Shown piece after piece: positions 23,766-32,609 of a stretch of DNA of 42,980 nucleotides (positions within the stretch are counted from its first letter, which is position 1; every line of letters starts with the position of its first letter). This DNA comes from Oscillibacter sp. (GTDB taxonomy: Bacteria > Bacillota > Clostridia > Oscillospirales > Oscillospiraceae). The stretch covers positions 1-42,980 of the forward strand of contig JAFXQV010000016.1 of NCBI GenBank assembly GCA_017526785.1, given 5' to 3'. The notes beneath the pieces were generated by a model. The model was given only the letters and a program-made list of their open reading frames with translations. It was not told the DNA's origin and made no database searches. Made by a program: the position numbers and the translations under genes.

Positions 23766-25142
23766 TCACACTCTGCGCGTCACGCGGGTGCGACGCGGAA
23801 ATGTCCTTTTGAACAGTCCGGACGCAAATTTCGTATACAACGGAACATCGACGCTTGTTAGGTTGTCGCAATCCATAAAGGCATTTTCTTCTATTTCCGT
23901 CACGCTGTCGGGAATCGTGACGCTTGTCAGCCCCACGCAACCAGAGAAAGCCTTCTCTTTGATTGTCTTCACGCTGTCGGGAATCGTGACGCTTGTCAGC
24001 GCCGCGCAACCCAAGAAAGCGCTCTCTCCGATAATCGTCACGCTGTCGGGAATCGTGACGCTTGTCAGCCCCACGCAACCAGAGAAAGCCCTACCTTCGA
24101 TTATCCTCACGCTGTCGGGAATCGTGACGCTTGTCAGCCCCACGCAACCAGAGAAAGCCCTCCAACCGATTTCCGTCACGCTGTCGGGAATCGTGACGCT
24201 TGTCAGCCCCACGCAACCAGAGAAAGACCCATCTTTGATTATCCTCACGCTGTCGGGAATCGTGACGCTTGTCAACGCTTTGCAACCACGGAAAGCCTCA
24301 ATTCCGATAGTCTTCACGCTGTCGGGAATCGTGACGCTTGTCAGCCCCGCGCAACCACTGAAAGCCCAACCTCCGATAGTCTTCACGCTGTCGGGAATCG
24401 TGACGCTTGTCAGCACCGCGCAACCAAAGAAAGCGTGCGCTCCGATAGTCTTCACGCTGTCGGGAATCGTGACGCTTGTCAGCCCCGCGCAACCAGAGAA
24501 AGTGAGCTCTCCGATAGTCGTCACGCCGTGTTGAATTTTCGCTTCTGTAATCGTTGCGCGTTCGTTCCACCACGGCGTGTCATAGGTATATGTTTCGGAA
24601 TCGTATTCAAAATTCCACATAGCCCCGGTGCCGGAAATTGTCAGAACGCCGTTTTCGTCCAGCGTATAGGTTACATTGTCCCCGCAGTTGCCGCTCTTGA
24701 CAATCCGCACGGGTTGCGGTTGCGGCGGCAGTGTCACGGGGCGCGGCTTTGGTGTGGGTTGCGGCGTTGTGGGCGTTGGCGCGAGTTGCGGCGTTGTTGT
24801 GGGCGTTGGCGCGGGTTGCGGCGTTGGCGCGGCGATACCGTACAGCGTCCGCAGAGCGTTTATCAGGCGTTCAACGGGTTCCGCACTTAACAGCAGTTCA
24901 TTTTCGAGAATATGCCGCGCCTTCATGACGGCGCGTTCATCGCCCGGCGCGGCGTTCTCCAGTTCGGACAGCGTCCCGCGCTCCGCGAGTTGCCGCAGAA
25001 TGTTGGCGTAGGCTTTCAGCTCCGGCGACAGGTCGCCGATAATCGCGTGCATACGCTTCGCGTCACGGAACACGCTTGCCCCGAACTCGTACCGCATGTA
25101 AAGCAATACACTTTCCAGACTTTTGGGGTCGTAAGCTGACAT
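23766..25142 (-). CDS. LRR_5 protein without signal peptide
   Basis: The product is 458 aa. AAGGAGA precedes ATG 25142. Residues 1-105 form a helical domain of unknown family (MSAYDPKSLESVLLYMRYEF...). A Pro/Thr linker (about 106-145) follows, then a short beta segment (CGDNVTYTLDENGVLTISG) typical of the entry to LRR_5 solenoids. About ten 23-residue LRR_5 units (SVTIPDSVKTIGxxAFxGCxxLT) make up the rest. The C-terminus is basic (FKRTFPRRTRVTRRV). No signal peptide, lipobox or membrane helix is present, so it is predicted to be cytoplasmic, unlike the secreted LRR protein at 1137-4145. Function unknown; a binding scaffold is likely. Confidence 0.85.
   Translation of the reverse strand: MSAYDPKSLESVLLYMRYEFGASVFRDAKRMHAIIGDLSPELKAYANILRQLAERGTLSELENAAPGDERAVMKARHILENELLLSAEPVERLINALRTLYGIAAPTPQPAPTPTTTPQLAPTPTTPQPTPKPRPVTLPPQPQPVRIVKSGNCGDNVTYTLDENGVLTISGTGAMWNFEYDSETYTYDTPWWNERATITEAKIQHGVTTIGELTFSGCAGLTSVTIPDSVKTIGAHAFFGCAVLTSVTIPDSVKTIGGWAFSGCAGLTSVTIPDSVKTIGIEAFRGCKALTSVTIPDSVRIIKDGSFSGCVGLTSVTIPDSVTEIGWRAFSGCVGLTSVTIPDSVRIIEGRAFSGCVGLTSVTIPDSVTIIGESAFLGCAALTSVTIPDSVKTIKEKAFSGCVGLTSVTIPDSVTEIEENAFMDCDNLTSVDVPLYTKFASGLFKRTFPRRTRVTRRV
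23870..24520 (-). repeat. 69-bp tandem repeats encoding 23-residue LRR_5 units
   Basis: A ~30-bp core (plus strand CACGCTGTCGGGAATCGTGA followed by CGCTTGTCA) recurs every 69 bp about nine times. The intervening ~38 bp vary. The unit length equals 23 codons and the frame is kept throughout. Confidence 0.92.
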
Positions 25143-25186
25143 TTTGCGCTCTCCTTATCGTTAAGTGTTTCAGAACCCCGCCACCT

Positions 25187-25269
25187 GTCCCCCTCCCCTT
25201 TCAGGGGCGGGGGACGATAATTGAGACGTAAAATCAGTGAAATTACGGCAAGTCCCCCCTGAAAGGGGG
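25187..25269. terminator. Paired GC-rich hairpins between the LRR_5 gene and ftsH
   Basis: The first stem, GTCCCCCTCCCC (25187-25198) with GGGGCGGGGGAC (25204-25215), has one mismatch. The second, CCCCCT (25255-25260) with AGGGGG (25264-25269), lies 6 bp from the ftsH stop. The two share the core CCCCTTTCAGGGG in opposite orientations. The second is the likely ftsH terminator. Neither has a strong U-tract. Confidence 0.55.
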
Positions 25270-25275
25270 TATGCG

Positions 25276-27528
25276 TTATGCTTCCGGTTCGTCTTTATTG
25301 AGGCTTACTGGCGGGGTTTCGGTCTCGTCCGGCACGTTATCCGGTTCCACGGCTTCCGGCGTGTCCGGTTCCGTTGCTTCCGGCGTGTCCGGTTCCGTGA
25401 CTTCGGGCGCGTCGGCGGGAGGCTCGATTTTCTCGGAAATCATGTGGACTTTCTTTGCCGGAGCCTCGATTTCCTCCGGCGCGGACGGCCGGAAACCGTC
25501 CTGTTTCGTCGACGCGTACGGGTTTTCGACCGTCGACGGGTCGCGGCCTTCGATAATCGCCACCATTTCCGCGCCTGTAATCGTCTCCTTTTCCAGCAGA
25601 TAGGTTACGACTTTGTCCATGTCGTCGCGGTTCTCGCGGATTGTCTCGACGGCGGTCTGATAGCATTTGTCCAGAATCTGCTTAACGGCCTCATCCATGC
25701 GGGCGGCGGTGTCCTGCGCGCAGTCCATGCCGTAGCCGCCGTCAAGGAACTGCGTCCGGCGCGACGCTAAGGCCATCATGCCGAACTCCTCGCTCATGCC
25801 GAACATGGCGACCATGTTTCGCGCCACGTTCGTGGCCTCCTGAATGTCCTGTGAAGCGCCGTTTGTCATGGTGTTCATGACGACCTCTTCGGCGGCGCGT
25901 CCGCCCATGGAGACCGTGATTTTCGCCATTAGCTCTTCGCGGGTACGCAACTCGGTTTTGTCCTCTTCCGGCATAAGGAGTGTGTAGCCCAAACTCCCCT
26001 GCGTGTGCGGGACAATCGTAATTTTCTGAACGGGTTCCGTGTTCTTCTGGCGGTAGGCCACCATTGCGTGTCCGACTTCGTGGTAGGCGACGAGTTTCTT
26101 TTCAAACTCGGTCAGCACGCTTCCCTTTTTCTCTGTTCCGGCGATGACAAGCTCAAACGCCGCTAACAAGTCCTCCTGCGTGACCAGTTTCCGCCCCTTG
26201 CGGACGGCGCGCAAGGCGGCCTCGTTGACCAAGTTCGCCAAGTCTGCGCCGACGGTTCCGGCCGTGGCAAGCGCGACTTTCTTCAAGTCCACGTCCTCCG
26301 CCAGCTTGATGTTCCGCGTGTGGACTTCCAGTGTTGCGATACGCCCGGCAAGGTTCGGGCGGTCAATCGTAATCCGGCGGTCAAAGCGCCCCGGACGCAA
26401 CAGGGCTTGGTCAAGGACTTCCGGGCGGTTCGTGGCGGCCAGCAGGATTACGCCCTTTGTCGGGTCGAAGCCGTCCATTTCCGCCAAAAGCTGGTTCAAC
26501 GTCTGTTCGCGCTCGTCGTTGCCGCCCATGCGGTTGTCGCGGGATTTGCCGATGGTGTCGATTTCGTCGATGAACACGATACAAGGCGCGACTTTGCTGG
26601 CCTCCTTGAACAGGTCACGAACGCGGCTCGCGCCCACGCCGACGAACATTTCCACGAAGTCGGAGCCGGAAATCGAGAAGAACGGCACGCCCGCCTCTCC
26701 CGCGACGGCTTTCGCAAGCAGTGTTTTCCCGGTACCCGGCGGCCCCACTAACAAGGCACCCTTGGGGAGTTTCGCGCCGATTTCGGTATACTTCCCGGGG
26801 TTGTGGAGAAAGTCGATGATTTCCGTGACGGATTCCTTGGCCTCGTCCTGCCCCGCGACATCCCGGAACGTCACGCCCGTGGAGCGTTCCATATACACTT
26901 TCGCGTTGGACTTGCCCACGCCGCCAATACCGCCGATTCCGCCCAGTCCGCCACGCGACGCCATCCAGTTCATGAACAGCGACATGCTGAACAGCACCAC
27001 AATGAACGGCAACAGGTTAATGAAGAACACCAGAACCGGACTCATCGGCGGCTGGTAGTCCTCGTTGATTCGGATATTGCCGCCGCAGTTCCGCAGAAAG
27101 GCCACCGTGGCGTCGTTGCTCTCGACCTGCACCGTGAACAGGCGGAGACTGGCGTGTAGTTCGTGGCCGCCGGGACCCGTGAAGGCGTAACTTGGGTTCC
27201 CGTCGGCGTCGGTCTCCTTGGTGTAGGCGGTCTCGCCGTCGCCGCTGTACACGTAGCCGTCGACGGGGACGATGAGCAAAATATCCTCTTGGTTGTCGAA
27301 GTCGACCGACTGCACCTCCCCGGCCTCCGCCATCTTGAGAAAGTCGCTGTACTCGACCTCCAGCGACGAGGCGCGGCGGCTGGAGTTGGTCATATAGGAC
27401 GTGCCGTAGTTGAACAGCACGGAAATGACAATGGCAATCATGACGAGTTGTGCCACACTCCGAAAGTTTTGGTTCTTGTTATTATTCCCTCCGCCGCCCT
27501 GACTGCCGCGGTTGTTCCGATTGTCCAT
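25276..27528 (-). CDS. ftsH: FtsH, ATP-dependent membrane zinc metalloprotease
   Basis: The product is 750 aa. The start is ATG 27528 ([14 protein letters not shown]); the open frame further upstream covers the promoter. Two membrane helices (about residues 25-45 and 165-185) flank an external domain. The AAA+ domain has Walker A GPPGTGKT (about 262), Walker [10 protein letters not shown] and the second region of homology [20 protein letters not shown]. The protease site is HEVGH (about 486). It degrades membrane and regulatory proteins. It is longer than the usual ~650 aa because of a ~100-residue disordered acidic tail with TEPDTPEA-type repeats. Confidence 0.96.
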   Translation of the reverse strand: MDNRNNRGSQGGGGNNNKNQNFRSVAQLVMIAIVISVLFNYGTSYMTNSSRRASSLEVEYSDFLKMAEAGEVQSVDFDNQEDILLIVPVDGYVYSGDGETAYTKETDADGNPSYAFTGPGGHELHASLRLFTVQVESNDATVAFLRNCGGNIRINEDYQPPMSPVLVFFINLLPFIVVLFSMSLFMNWMASRGGLGGIGGIGGVGKSNAKVYMERSTGVTFRDVAGQDEAKESVTEIIDFLHNPGKYTEIGAKLPKGALLVGPPGTGKTLLAKAVAGEAGVPFFSISGSDFVEMFVGVGASRVRDLFKEASKVAPCIVFIDEIDTIGKSRDNRMGGNDEREQTLNQLLAEMDGFDPTKGVILLAATNRPEVLDQALLRPGRFDRRITIDRPNLAGRIATLEVHTRNIKLAEDVDLKKVALATAGTVGADLANLVNEAALRAVRKGRKLVTQEDLLAAFELVIAGTEKKGSVLTEFEKKLVAYHEVGHAMVAYRQKNTEPVQKITIVPHTQGSLGYTLLMPEEDKTELRTREELMAKITVSMGGRAAEEVVMNTMTNGASQDIQEATNVARNMVAMFGMSEEFGMMALASRRTQFLDGGYGMDCAQDTAARMDEAVKQILDKCYQTAVETIRENRDDMDKVVTYLLEKETITGAEMVAIIEGRDPSTVENPYASTKQDGFRPSAPEEIEAPAKKVHMISEKIEPPADAPEVTEPDTPEATEPDTPEAVEPDNVPDETETPPVSLNKDEPEA

Positions 27529-27571
27529 GCAAGGGAGTCTCCTTTCACTCGCAAAATGTCCGCGTTCGGAG

Positions 27572-27600
27572 AGTATAACACAATTCCGGGGCGCTGACAA
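27572..27600 (-). promoter_or_regulatory. Promoter of ftsH
   Basis: On the minus strand, TTGTCA (27595-27600), a 17-bp spacer and TATACT (27572-27577); leader about 40 nt. Confidence 0.75.
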
Positions 27601-27651
27601 GCGGGACTTTCCTTTTTTGGTAAAGTTTCTGTAAATTCCGCGTTTCCCTAT

Positions 27652-27680
27652 TTGCCAGACGCGCCGCCGTGGTGTATAAT
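27652..27680 (+). promoter_or_regulatory. Promoter of rlmB
   Basis: TTGCCA (27652-27657), a 17-bp spacer and TATAAT (27675-27680), divergent from the ftsH promoter. Confidence 0.8.
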
Positions 27681-27739
27681 AGCGTGACCGAAGCCGTCCC
27701 GGCGCGGGACGGACAACGAGCTTGATGTGAGGATTGACC

Positions 27740-28489
27740 ATGGAAGAACGAAACGGACTGATAGAGGGGCGGAACGCCGTCACGGAGGCACTGCGGGCGG
27801 GCGTGCCTGTGGATAAGGTGTGGCTGTTGCGCGGGGAGGACAGCGCCCCGTTACGCAGAATCGCGGCGTCAGCGCGCGCGGCCGGGGCGGTCGTGGCCGA
27901 CGCCGACCGCCGCAAGCTGGACAGCATGAGCGTCACGGGCGCACATCAGGGCGTTATCGCGTCCGTGGCCGCGCAGAGGTACGCCGAGGTCGCGGAGCTG
28001 TTGCAAGTGGCGGAGGAGCGCGGGGAGAAGCCGCTTTTAGTTGTGTGCGACGAAATCTCCGACCCGCACAATCTGGGGGCGATTATCCGGACGGCGGAGT
28101 GTGCCGGGGCGCACGGCGTGATTATCCCGAAGCGCCGGAGCGCCGGACTGACGGCGGTCGTCGCCAAGGCGTCGGCGGGAGCCGTGGCACATCTCCCGGT
28201 GGCGCGGGTGCCGAACATTCCCGCGCTCTTGAAGGACTTGAAAAAGCGCGGGCTGTGGATTTACGGCGCGGACGCGTCCGGGAGTGCTTCCCTGTACGAA
28301 ACCGACTGGACGGGCGCGGCGGCGATAGTAATTGGCAGTGAGGGCGCGGGCATGACGCGTCTTGCCGCCGAGCAGTGCGATTTTATGGTAAAGATTCCCA
28401 TGAAGGGGCATATCAATTCCCTGAACGCGTCGGCGGCCTGCGCGGTGTTACTCTATGAGGCCATGCGCCAGCGCGGCGGCGAAAAGTAA
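27740..28489 (+). CDS. rlmB: 23S rRNA (guanosine-2'-O-)-methyltransferase, TrmH/RlmB (SpoU) family
   Basis: The product is 249 aa. An N-terminal substrate-binding domain (about residues 1-80, GRNAVTEAL) precedes a SPOUT knot domain with motif 1 DPHNLGAIIRTAECAGAHG, motif 2 AAIVIGSEGAGM and motif 3 IPMKGHINSLNASAACAVLLYEA. This matches RlmB, which 2'-O-methylates G2251 in 23S rRNA; a related SpoU enzyme with another target cannot be excluded. ATG 27740 follows a GAGG sequence; TTG 27734 is an in-frame alternative. The next gene follows after 11 nt, suggesting one transcript. Confidence 0.9.
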   Translation: MEERNGLIEGRNAVTEALRAGVPVDKVWLLRGEDSAPLRRIAASARAAGAVVADADRRKLDSMSVTGAHQGVIASVAAQRYAEVAELLQVAEERGEKPLLVVCDEISDPHNLGAIIRTAECAGAHGVIIPKRRSAGLTAVVAKASAGAVAHLPVARVPNIPALLKDLKKRGLWIYGADASGSASLYETDWTGAAAIVIGSEGAGMTRLAAEQCDFMVKIPMKGHINSLNASAACAVLLYEAMRQRGGEK

Positions 28490-28500
28490 GGTGGTGCTGT

Positions 28501-31161
28501 ATGTCAGTCAAGAGCAAGCGGCGGGCGCGGAAGCGTCAGTTAGCCGAGAGGGCAAAAGCGGATTCCGTGCCGGGAGTGGGCGCGACATCGGAGAACGGGG
28601 AAACGTTCACGCTCAATTCGATACTGGCGGATTTCCGGGCGAACAAGGAGCTTGAACAGGCGGCGGAGGGGATAAAGCCTGTCAAGGACGCCGACATGGA
28701 CTTTGCGGACATTCCGGAGCCGGGCGAAGCCGTCGCGCCGGAGCCGCCGGAGATTGCGGAGCCGTCGGAGATTGTGGAGCGGCTGTCGTACCTGTTCGCG
28801 GCGGACGAAGGCGCGGAGCGTCCGGCGGACGAACCCACGGAACATCTCACAGTGGACGAACCCGCGCAACGCCTGCCGGATATCTCCAAAGCGGACGAAA
28901 TGCCGGAGTACGTGTCGGAGACATTTTCCACGGAAGAGGCGGCGGAACGCTTTTTTGACCAGTTCATGGCGGACGAAGCCGCCACGGAAGCGCCGACAAT
29001 GGAGAACGTCACGGCAACGCCGACAACGGAGACTGTCGCGGAAGCGCCGACAACGGAGACTTTCACGGAAACAGCGTCCGAAGCCGTCGCGGCGGAAACG
29101 CTGTCCGGAACCGTGACGGAATCCGTCACGGCAACGCCGACAACGGAAGCCGTCGCGGGAACAATATCCGAAACTGTCGCGGAAGCCGTCACGGAAGCGC
29201 CGACAATGGAGAACGTCACGGAAACAGCATCCGAAGCCGTCGCGGAAACGCCGTCCGGGACTGTGACGGAAGCTGTCAGCGCGGACGCGGCGGAAGATTT
29301 GTCCGACACGCGGACTTTCCCGCGTATGCGGGACAAAACGGCGTCCCCGCCCACATTCTGGAAACGGATATTCGGGCGTTCCAAGCCCGCGAAAAATGTC
29401 AGGGAGGCCGACGCCGCCGAACCGCGTTCTGTGTCGCTGGAAGAGGTCGTCGGCAACACCGTCGACGCCGTCAAGGCCGACGCCATGCCGAAGCGTTCCC
29501 TGTTCTCGCGGCGGCGTCTGGAGGACGCCGGGGACGAGCTTCCTGAACCCGCCCATACCGAGGTCATAGGCCCCGAACCCGATTTGAAAACCGCCGCCGA
29601 GGAGGCGCGCAAAGAGTACGTCAAGCGCGTGGAGGGACTTCTTCCCGCGCTGATTCCCGCGCTTCTGCCCCTGCTGGTTCTCTCGCTGGAGGCATTAGGC
29701 CTGCGCCTGCCGTTCCTGACAGGCGGCGCGGTTTTACGTCCGCTGTTGCTGTTAGGCTGTCTGTGCGTTACGCTGTGGCTGTGCCGCAGTGTGTTCACGG
29801 ACAACCGCTGTACGGCCACATTCCTGTGTGGGGTGTCGGGGGTCGCGGCCGCGCTGGACTGCGTGACCATGCCGTTTCTGTCCGGGCGGAGCATGGCCGA
29901 GCCTTACGGCGCTGTGGCGTGTCTGGCACTGCTGGCCGCCAAACTGGGTTCCAGTCTCGAAAGCCACGGCACCTATGACACCTTCCACGCGGCCGCGCTT
30001 GACCGGAATCCGCCGTACCTCGTCACGGATACCGTATACGGCACCTGCAAGCGGCGCGGCAGTGTCACCGGGTTCTACACGGCCGCGCTGGCGCAGAACT
30101 TCTCCACGCGCTGGCAGATGTTCTCCATGCCCGTGACGCTGGCGGCAAGCCTTGTCTTTGCGGCGCTCAGTTCGGTGGGAATCGAGCGCGGCGGCGACTT
30201 CTTCCTGAACTGGTCGGCGATTCTGGCCGCCGGGGCGACACTCGTCCTCCCCTTCTGCTGGGGACTGCCGTGGGCGCGGCTGGCGTCACGGCTCAAAAAG
30301 TCCGGCTGTGCCATAGCCGGCTGGCGCGGCGCGGCGCGGATGTCGCGCAAAAAGAAAATGATTGTCACCGACAGCGACCTGTTCCCGCCGGGTGCGGTGC
30401 GTCTGGAAGATGTGCGGGTCTACGAGGGCGAAATGCCCGCCGTCGCCTCCGTCACGGCCAGCATGATTCGGGAATCCGGGTGCGGGCTGGAACGCGTTTT
30501 CGACGACCTGCTCAAGAGCGAGGGCGGCGACTACATGCCCGTCCGGGACTTCCACTTCTACGAGGACGGCGGATTTTCCGGTACCGTCGGGGAGGACAAA
30601 ATTTTGCTGGGAACGTCGTCCTTCCTGCGGAAAATGTCCGTCCGCTTCCCGGGTGACTTCTACTTCCCGACGGGGCTTTACCTGTCCGTCAACGGCGAAC
30701 TTATCGCCACGTTCGCCCTGAAATACGAGGCCATGGAAAACGTAAACTTCGCGCTCCGCGTGATGCGCCGGAACCGCGTCACCGTGATTTTAGCGGCGCG
30801 TGACCCGAACCTGACCCCGAAATTACTGCAACGCGTATTCCGCCGCCGGGTGGATGTGGAGTACCCCGGACTGAACAACCGCATTTCCCTGAGCGCGGCG
30901 CGGACAAACCGCGAACTCCCGCGCGGCTTACTGTTCCGGGAGGGGCTGTCGCCTTACGCCGAAATCATGACCGGGAGTCTGCGGCTCTGCGGGGGCGTAC
31001 GCCGCGCCACAAGTCTTGCGCTGTTCGGCAGTATCGTCGGGACACTGCTTGCCTTCTATCTGGTGTATCAGGCCAAGTATTATCTGCTCTCGCCGCTGAA
31101 TCTGCTGTTGTTCCTGTTCCTCTGGACGGTTCCCACGCTGTTACTCATGGACTTGTCCTGA
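28501..31161 (+). CDS. Degenerate P-type ATPase-like membrane protein with disordered N-terminus
   Basis: The product is 886 aa. Residues 1-375 are low-complexity and acidic, including tandem Glu/Thr/Ala repeats (EAPTMENVTATPTTETV) around residues 160-265. About six membrane helices follow (378-592), then a cytoplasmic part and two terminal helices (about 840-885). The order matches the core of a heavy-metal P-type ATPase: LPFCWGLP at the CPx position, KKSGCAIAGWRGAARM before the P-domain, GTVGEDKILLGTSSFL as in the N-domain, and VILAARDPNLTPKLL at the TGD position. The phosphorylation motif DKTGTLT is replaced by TDSDLFPPG, and TGDN and GDGxND are missing. Pumping by phosphorylation is therefore not expected. 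It may be a sensor or scaffold. The P-type resemblance is read by eye. Confidence 0.65.
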   Translation: MSVKSKRRARKRQLAERAKADSVPGVGATSENGETFTLNSILADFRANKELEQAAEGIKPVKDADMDFADIPEPGEAVAPEPPEIAEPSEIVERLSYLFAADEGAERPADEPTEHLTVDEPAQRLPDISKADEMPEYVSETFSTEEAAERFFDQFMADEAATEAPTMENVTATPTTETVAEAPTTETFTETASEAVAAETLSGTVTESVTATPTTEAVAGTISETVAEAVTEAPTMENVTETASEAVAETPSGTVTEAVSADAAEDLSDTRTFPRMRDKTASPPTFWKRIFGRSKPAKNVREADAAEPRSVSLEEVVGNTVDAVKADAMPKRSLFSRRRLEDAGDELPEPAHTEVIGPEPDLKTAAEEARKEYVKRVEGLLPALIPALLPLLVLSLEALGLRLPFLTGGAVLRPLLLLGCLCVTLWLCRSVFTDNRCTATFLCGVSGVAAALDCVTMPFLSGRSMAEPYGAVACLALLAAKLGSSLESHGTYDTFHAAALDRNPPYLVTDTVYGTCKRRGSVTGFYTAALAQNFSTRWQMFSMPVTLAASLVFAALSSVGIERGGDFFLNWSAILAAGATLVLPFCWGLPWARLASRLKKSGCAIAGWRGAARMSRKKKMIVTDSDLFPPGAVRLEDVRVYEGEMPAVASVTASMIRESGCGLERVFDDLLKSEGGDYMPVRDFHFYEDGGFSGTVGEDKILLGTSSFLRKMSVRFPGDFYFPTGLYLSVNGELIATFALKYEAMENVNFALRVMRRNRVTVILAARDPNLTPKLLQRVFRRRVDVEYPGLNNRISLSAARTNRELPRGLLFREGLSPYAEIMTGSLRLCGGVRRATSLALFGSIVGTLLAFYLVYQAKYYLLSPLNLLLFLFLWTVPTLLLMDLS

Positions 31162-31165
31162 GCAG

Positions 31166-31200
31166 AAAAGCCCTCTCCCGGCTGTCGGGAGAGGGCTTTT
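31166..31200. terminator. Bidirectional intrinsic terminator
   Basis: AAAAGCCCTCTCCCG (31166-31180) pairs perfectly with CGGGAGAGGGCTTTT (31186-31200) across a GCTGT loop. It separates the convergent genes ending at 31161 and 31207. Confidence 0.95.
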
Positions 31201-31206
31201 CGTATA

Positions 31207-32277
31207 TTACAGCGTCAAGTCTCCGTTGCGAATCCACCCGGCGCGGCGGCAGGCGTCACAAATCAGCGGCGTGAGCACCGCCGGGAGTACAAAGCAAATC
31301 AGGCACAGTCCAAGCCAGTCGAACGCCCCGGGCGTGACTGCTACGGCACCTTTCGCGGCCGCTTCGGCAGACGGCGCAATCCAGCCCGTCCAGACGCCGA
31401 TAGGGCCGCATAAGCCGCATGTCCCCATACCGGAGTTAATCGCGGCACCGTTCATTTCGAGGCGAAAGACGCAAGTCGCGAGCGGCCCCGTCAGCGCGGA
31501 AACGAGCGTCGGCGGAATCCAAATGCGCGGATTGCGTACGATGTTCGGCATTTGGAGCATGGACGTGCCGAGGCCTTGACTGACCAGACCGCCCCAGCGG
31601 TTTTCGCGGAACGACATCACGGCGAATCCCACCATTTGGGCGCAACATCCCGCCACGGCTGCCCCGCCTGCCAAGCCCGTAAGCGTCAGCACTTGACATA
31701 TCGCCGCCGACGATATGGGGAGCGTCAGCGCCACGCCCACGAGTACCGACACCGCCACGCCCATCCAGAACGGTTGCAGGCGCGTGGCGCGGTCAATCAG
31801 TGCGCCGAACGCCTGCGCGGCGGTTCCGATTGGCGGGGCGATAAGTTTCGCCAGCGCCACGCCCACAAGAATCGTCACGGCGGGCGTCACTAAAATGTCG
31901 ACTTTGGTTTCCTTCGAGACGGCCTTGCCGCACTCCGCCGCCACAATCGCAATGACCAGCACGGCCAAGGGTCCCCCCGCGCCGCCTTCGGCGTTGGCGG
32001 CGTACCCGACGGCCGCCAGAGAGAACAGCACCATGGGGTCGGCTTTGAGCGCGTACCCGATAGCCACCGACATGGCCGACCCCGATACCGACATGGCGTA
32101 AGTCCCGATATCCGCCAGAGAGGACATGTGCAGTTGCTGTCCGAGGGTGCGGATAATGGTACCGATTAACAGGGAGCAAAAGAGGCCTTGCGCCATTGCG
32201 CCGAGGGCTTCGATACCGTAACGCCGCGCGGAAAAGACGATATTTTTCCGCCGGAGGAAACTTTTGTAGCGTCTCAT
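31207..32277 (-). CDS. PTS EIIC-like membrane protein (PfoR type)
   Basis: The product is 356 aa with about nine hydrophobic helices and glycine-rich loops (MNGAAINSGMGTCGLCGPIG). It resembles the PTS_EIIC_2 family that includes Clostridium perfringens PfoR. There are no EIIA, EIIB or EIIC phosphorylation partners nearby, so sugar phosphotransfer is doubtful and a regulatory or orphan transport role is possible. The start is taken as ATG 32277 (MRRYKSFLRRKN); TTG 32301 is open but lies at the predicted transcription start. The gene is alone on its transcript. Confidence 0.78.
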   Translation of the reverse strand: MRRYKSFLRRKNIVFSARRYGIEALGAMAQGLFCSLLIGTIIRTLGQQLHMSSLADIGTYAMSVSGSAMSVAIGYALKADPMVLFSLAAVGYAANAEGGAGGPLAVLVIAIVAAECGKAVSKETKVDILVTPAVTILVGVALAKLIAPPIGTAAQAFGALIDRATRLQPFWMGVAVSVLVGVALTLPISSAAICQVLTLTGLAGGAAVAGCCAQMVGFAVMSFRENRWGGLVSQGLGTSMLQMPNIVRNPRIWIPPTLVSALTGPLATCVFRLEMNGAAINSGMGTCGLCGPIGVWTGWIAPSAEAAAKGAVAVTPGAFDWLGLCLICFVLPAVLTPLICDACRRAGWIRNGDLTL

Positions 32278-32312
32278 GGGAGAATCCCCGCTTTCCGTCA
32301 AGTGTTCCCCGC

Positions 32313-32341
32313 ATGATACACGCCGGGAAAGCGGTTGTCAA
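32313..32341 (-). promoter_or_regulatory. Promoter of the EIIC-like gene
   Basis: On the minus strand, TTGACA (32336-32341), a 17-bp spacer and TATCAT (32313-32318). Leader about 29 nt to ATG 32277. Confidence 0.8.
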
Positions 32342-32492
32342 TGCGCGGCCGCGTTTTTCGTCCGTCCGCACAGAATCGCGGCGGCAAACGCTGAAAATTT
32401 TGTGCGTTTCGCGTTGTCAAGCGCGGTTGTCTCCTTTCTTGGGACGAATCAGAATGCGCGGATAAATACCTAACAGACACCCGGAGGATTGC

Positions 32493-32576
32493 ATGGAAAG
32501 CGCGTCCCGGCAGGAAATCGCGGATATGGCGCGGGCGCTGGTCTCGGAATTTGAGCGCATCGCCTGCGTGTATTAG
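32493..32576 (+). CDS. Possible 27-residue small protein
   Basis: CCGGAGGATTGC places GGAGG 5 nt before ATG 32493. The product (MESASRQEIADMARALVSEF, then ERIACVY) would be one amphipathic helix. No strong promoter is visible. It may be a genuine small protein or a truncated remnant. Confidence 0.35.
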   Translation: MESASRQEIADMARALVSEFERIACVY

Positions 32577-32609
32577 GGCGGCCTGTTTTGAGACAGCCTC
32601 TTGTACTCG

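Noticed and set aside
23870-24520. CRISPR-like array: ~30-bp conserved core every 69 bp with variable ~38-bp spacers
   Set aside because: The period is 23 codons and the frame is kept. The spacers encode LRR_5 variable positions, and there is no leader or cas gene. It is a protein-repeat array.
25187-25269. Paired GC-rich hairpins as a mobile palindromic element
   Set aside because: They sit where terminators are expected and I see no further copies in the window, so only a terminator call is made.
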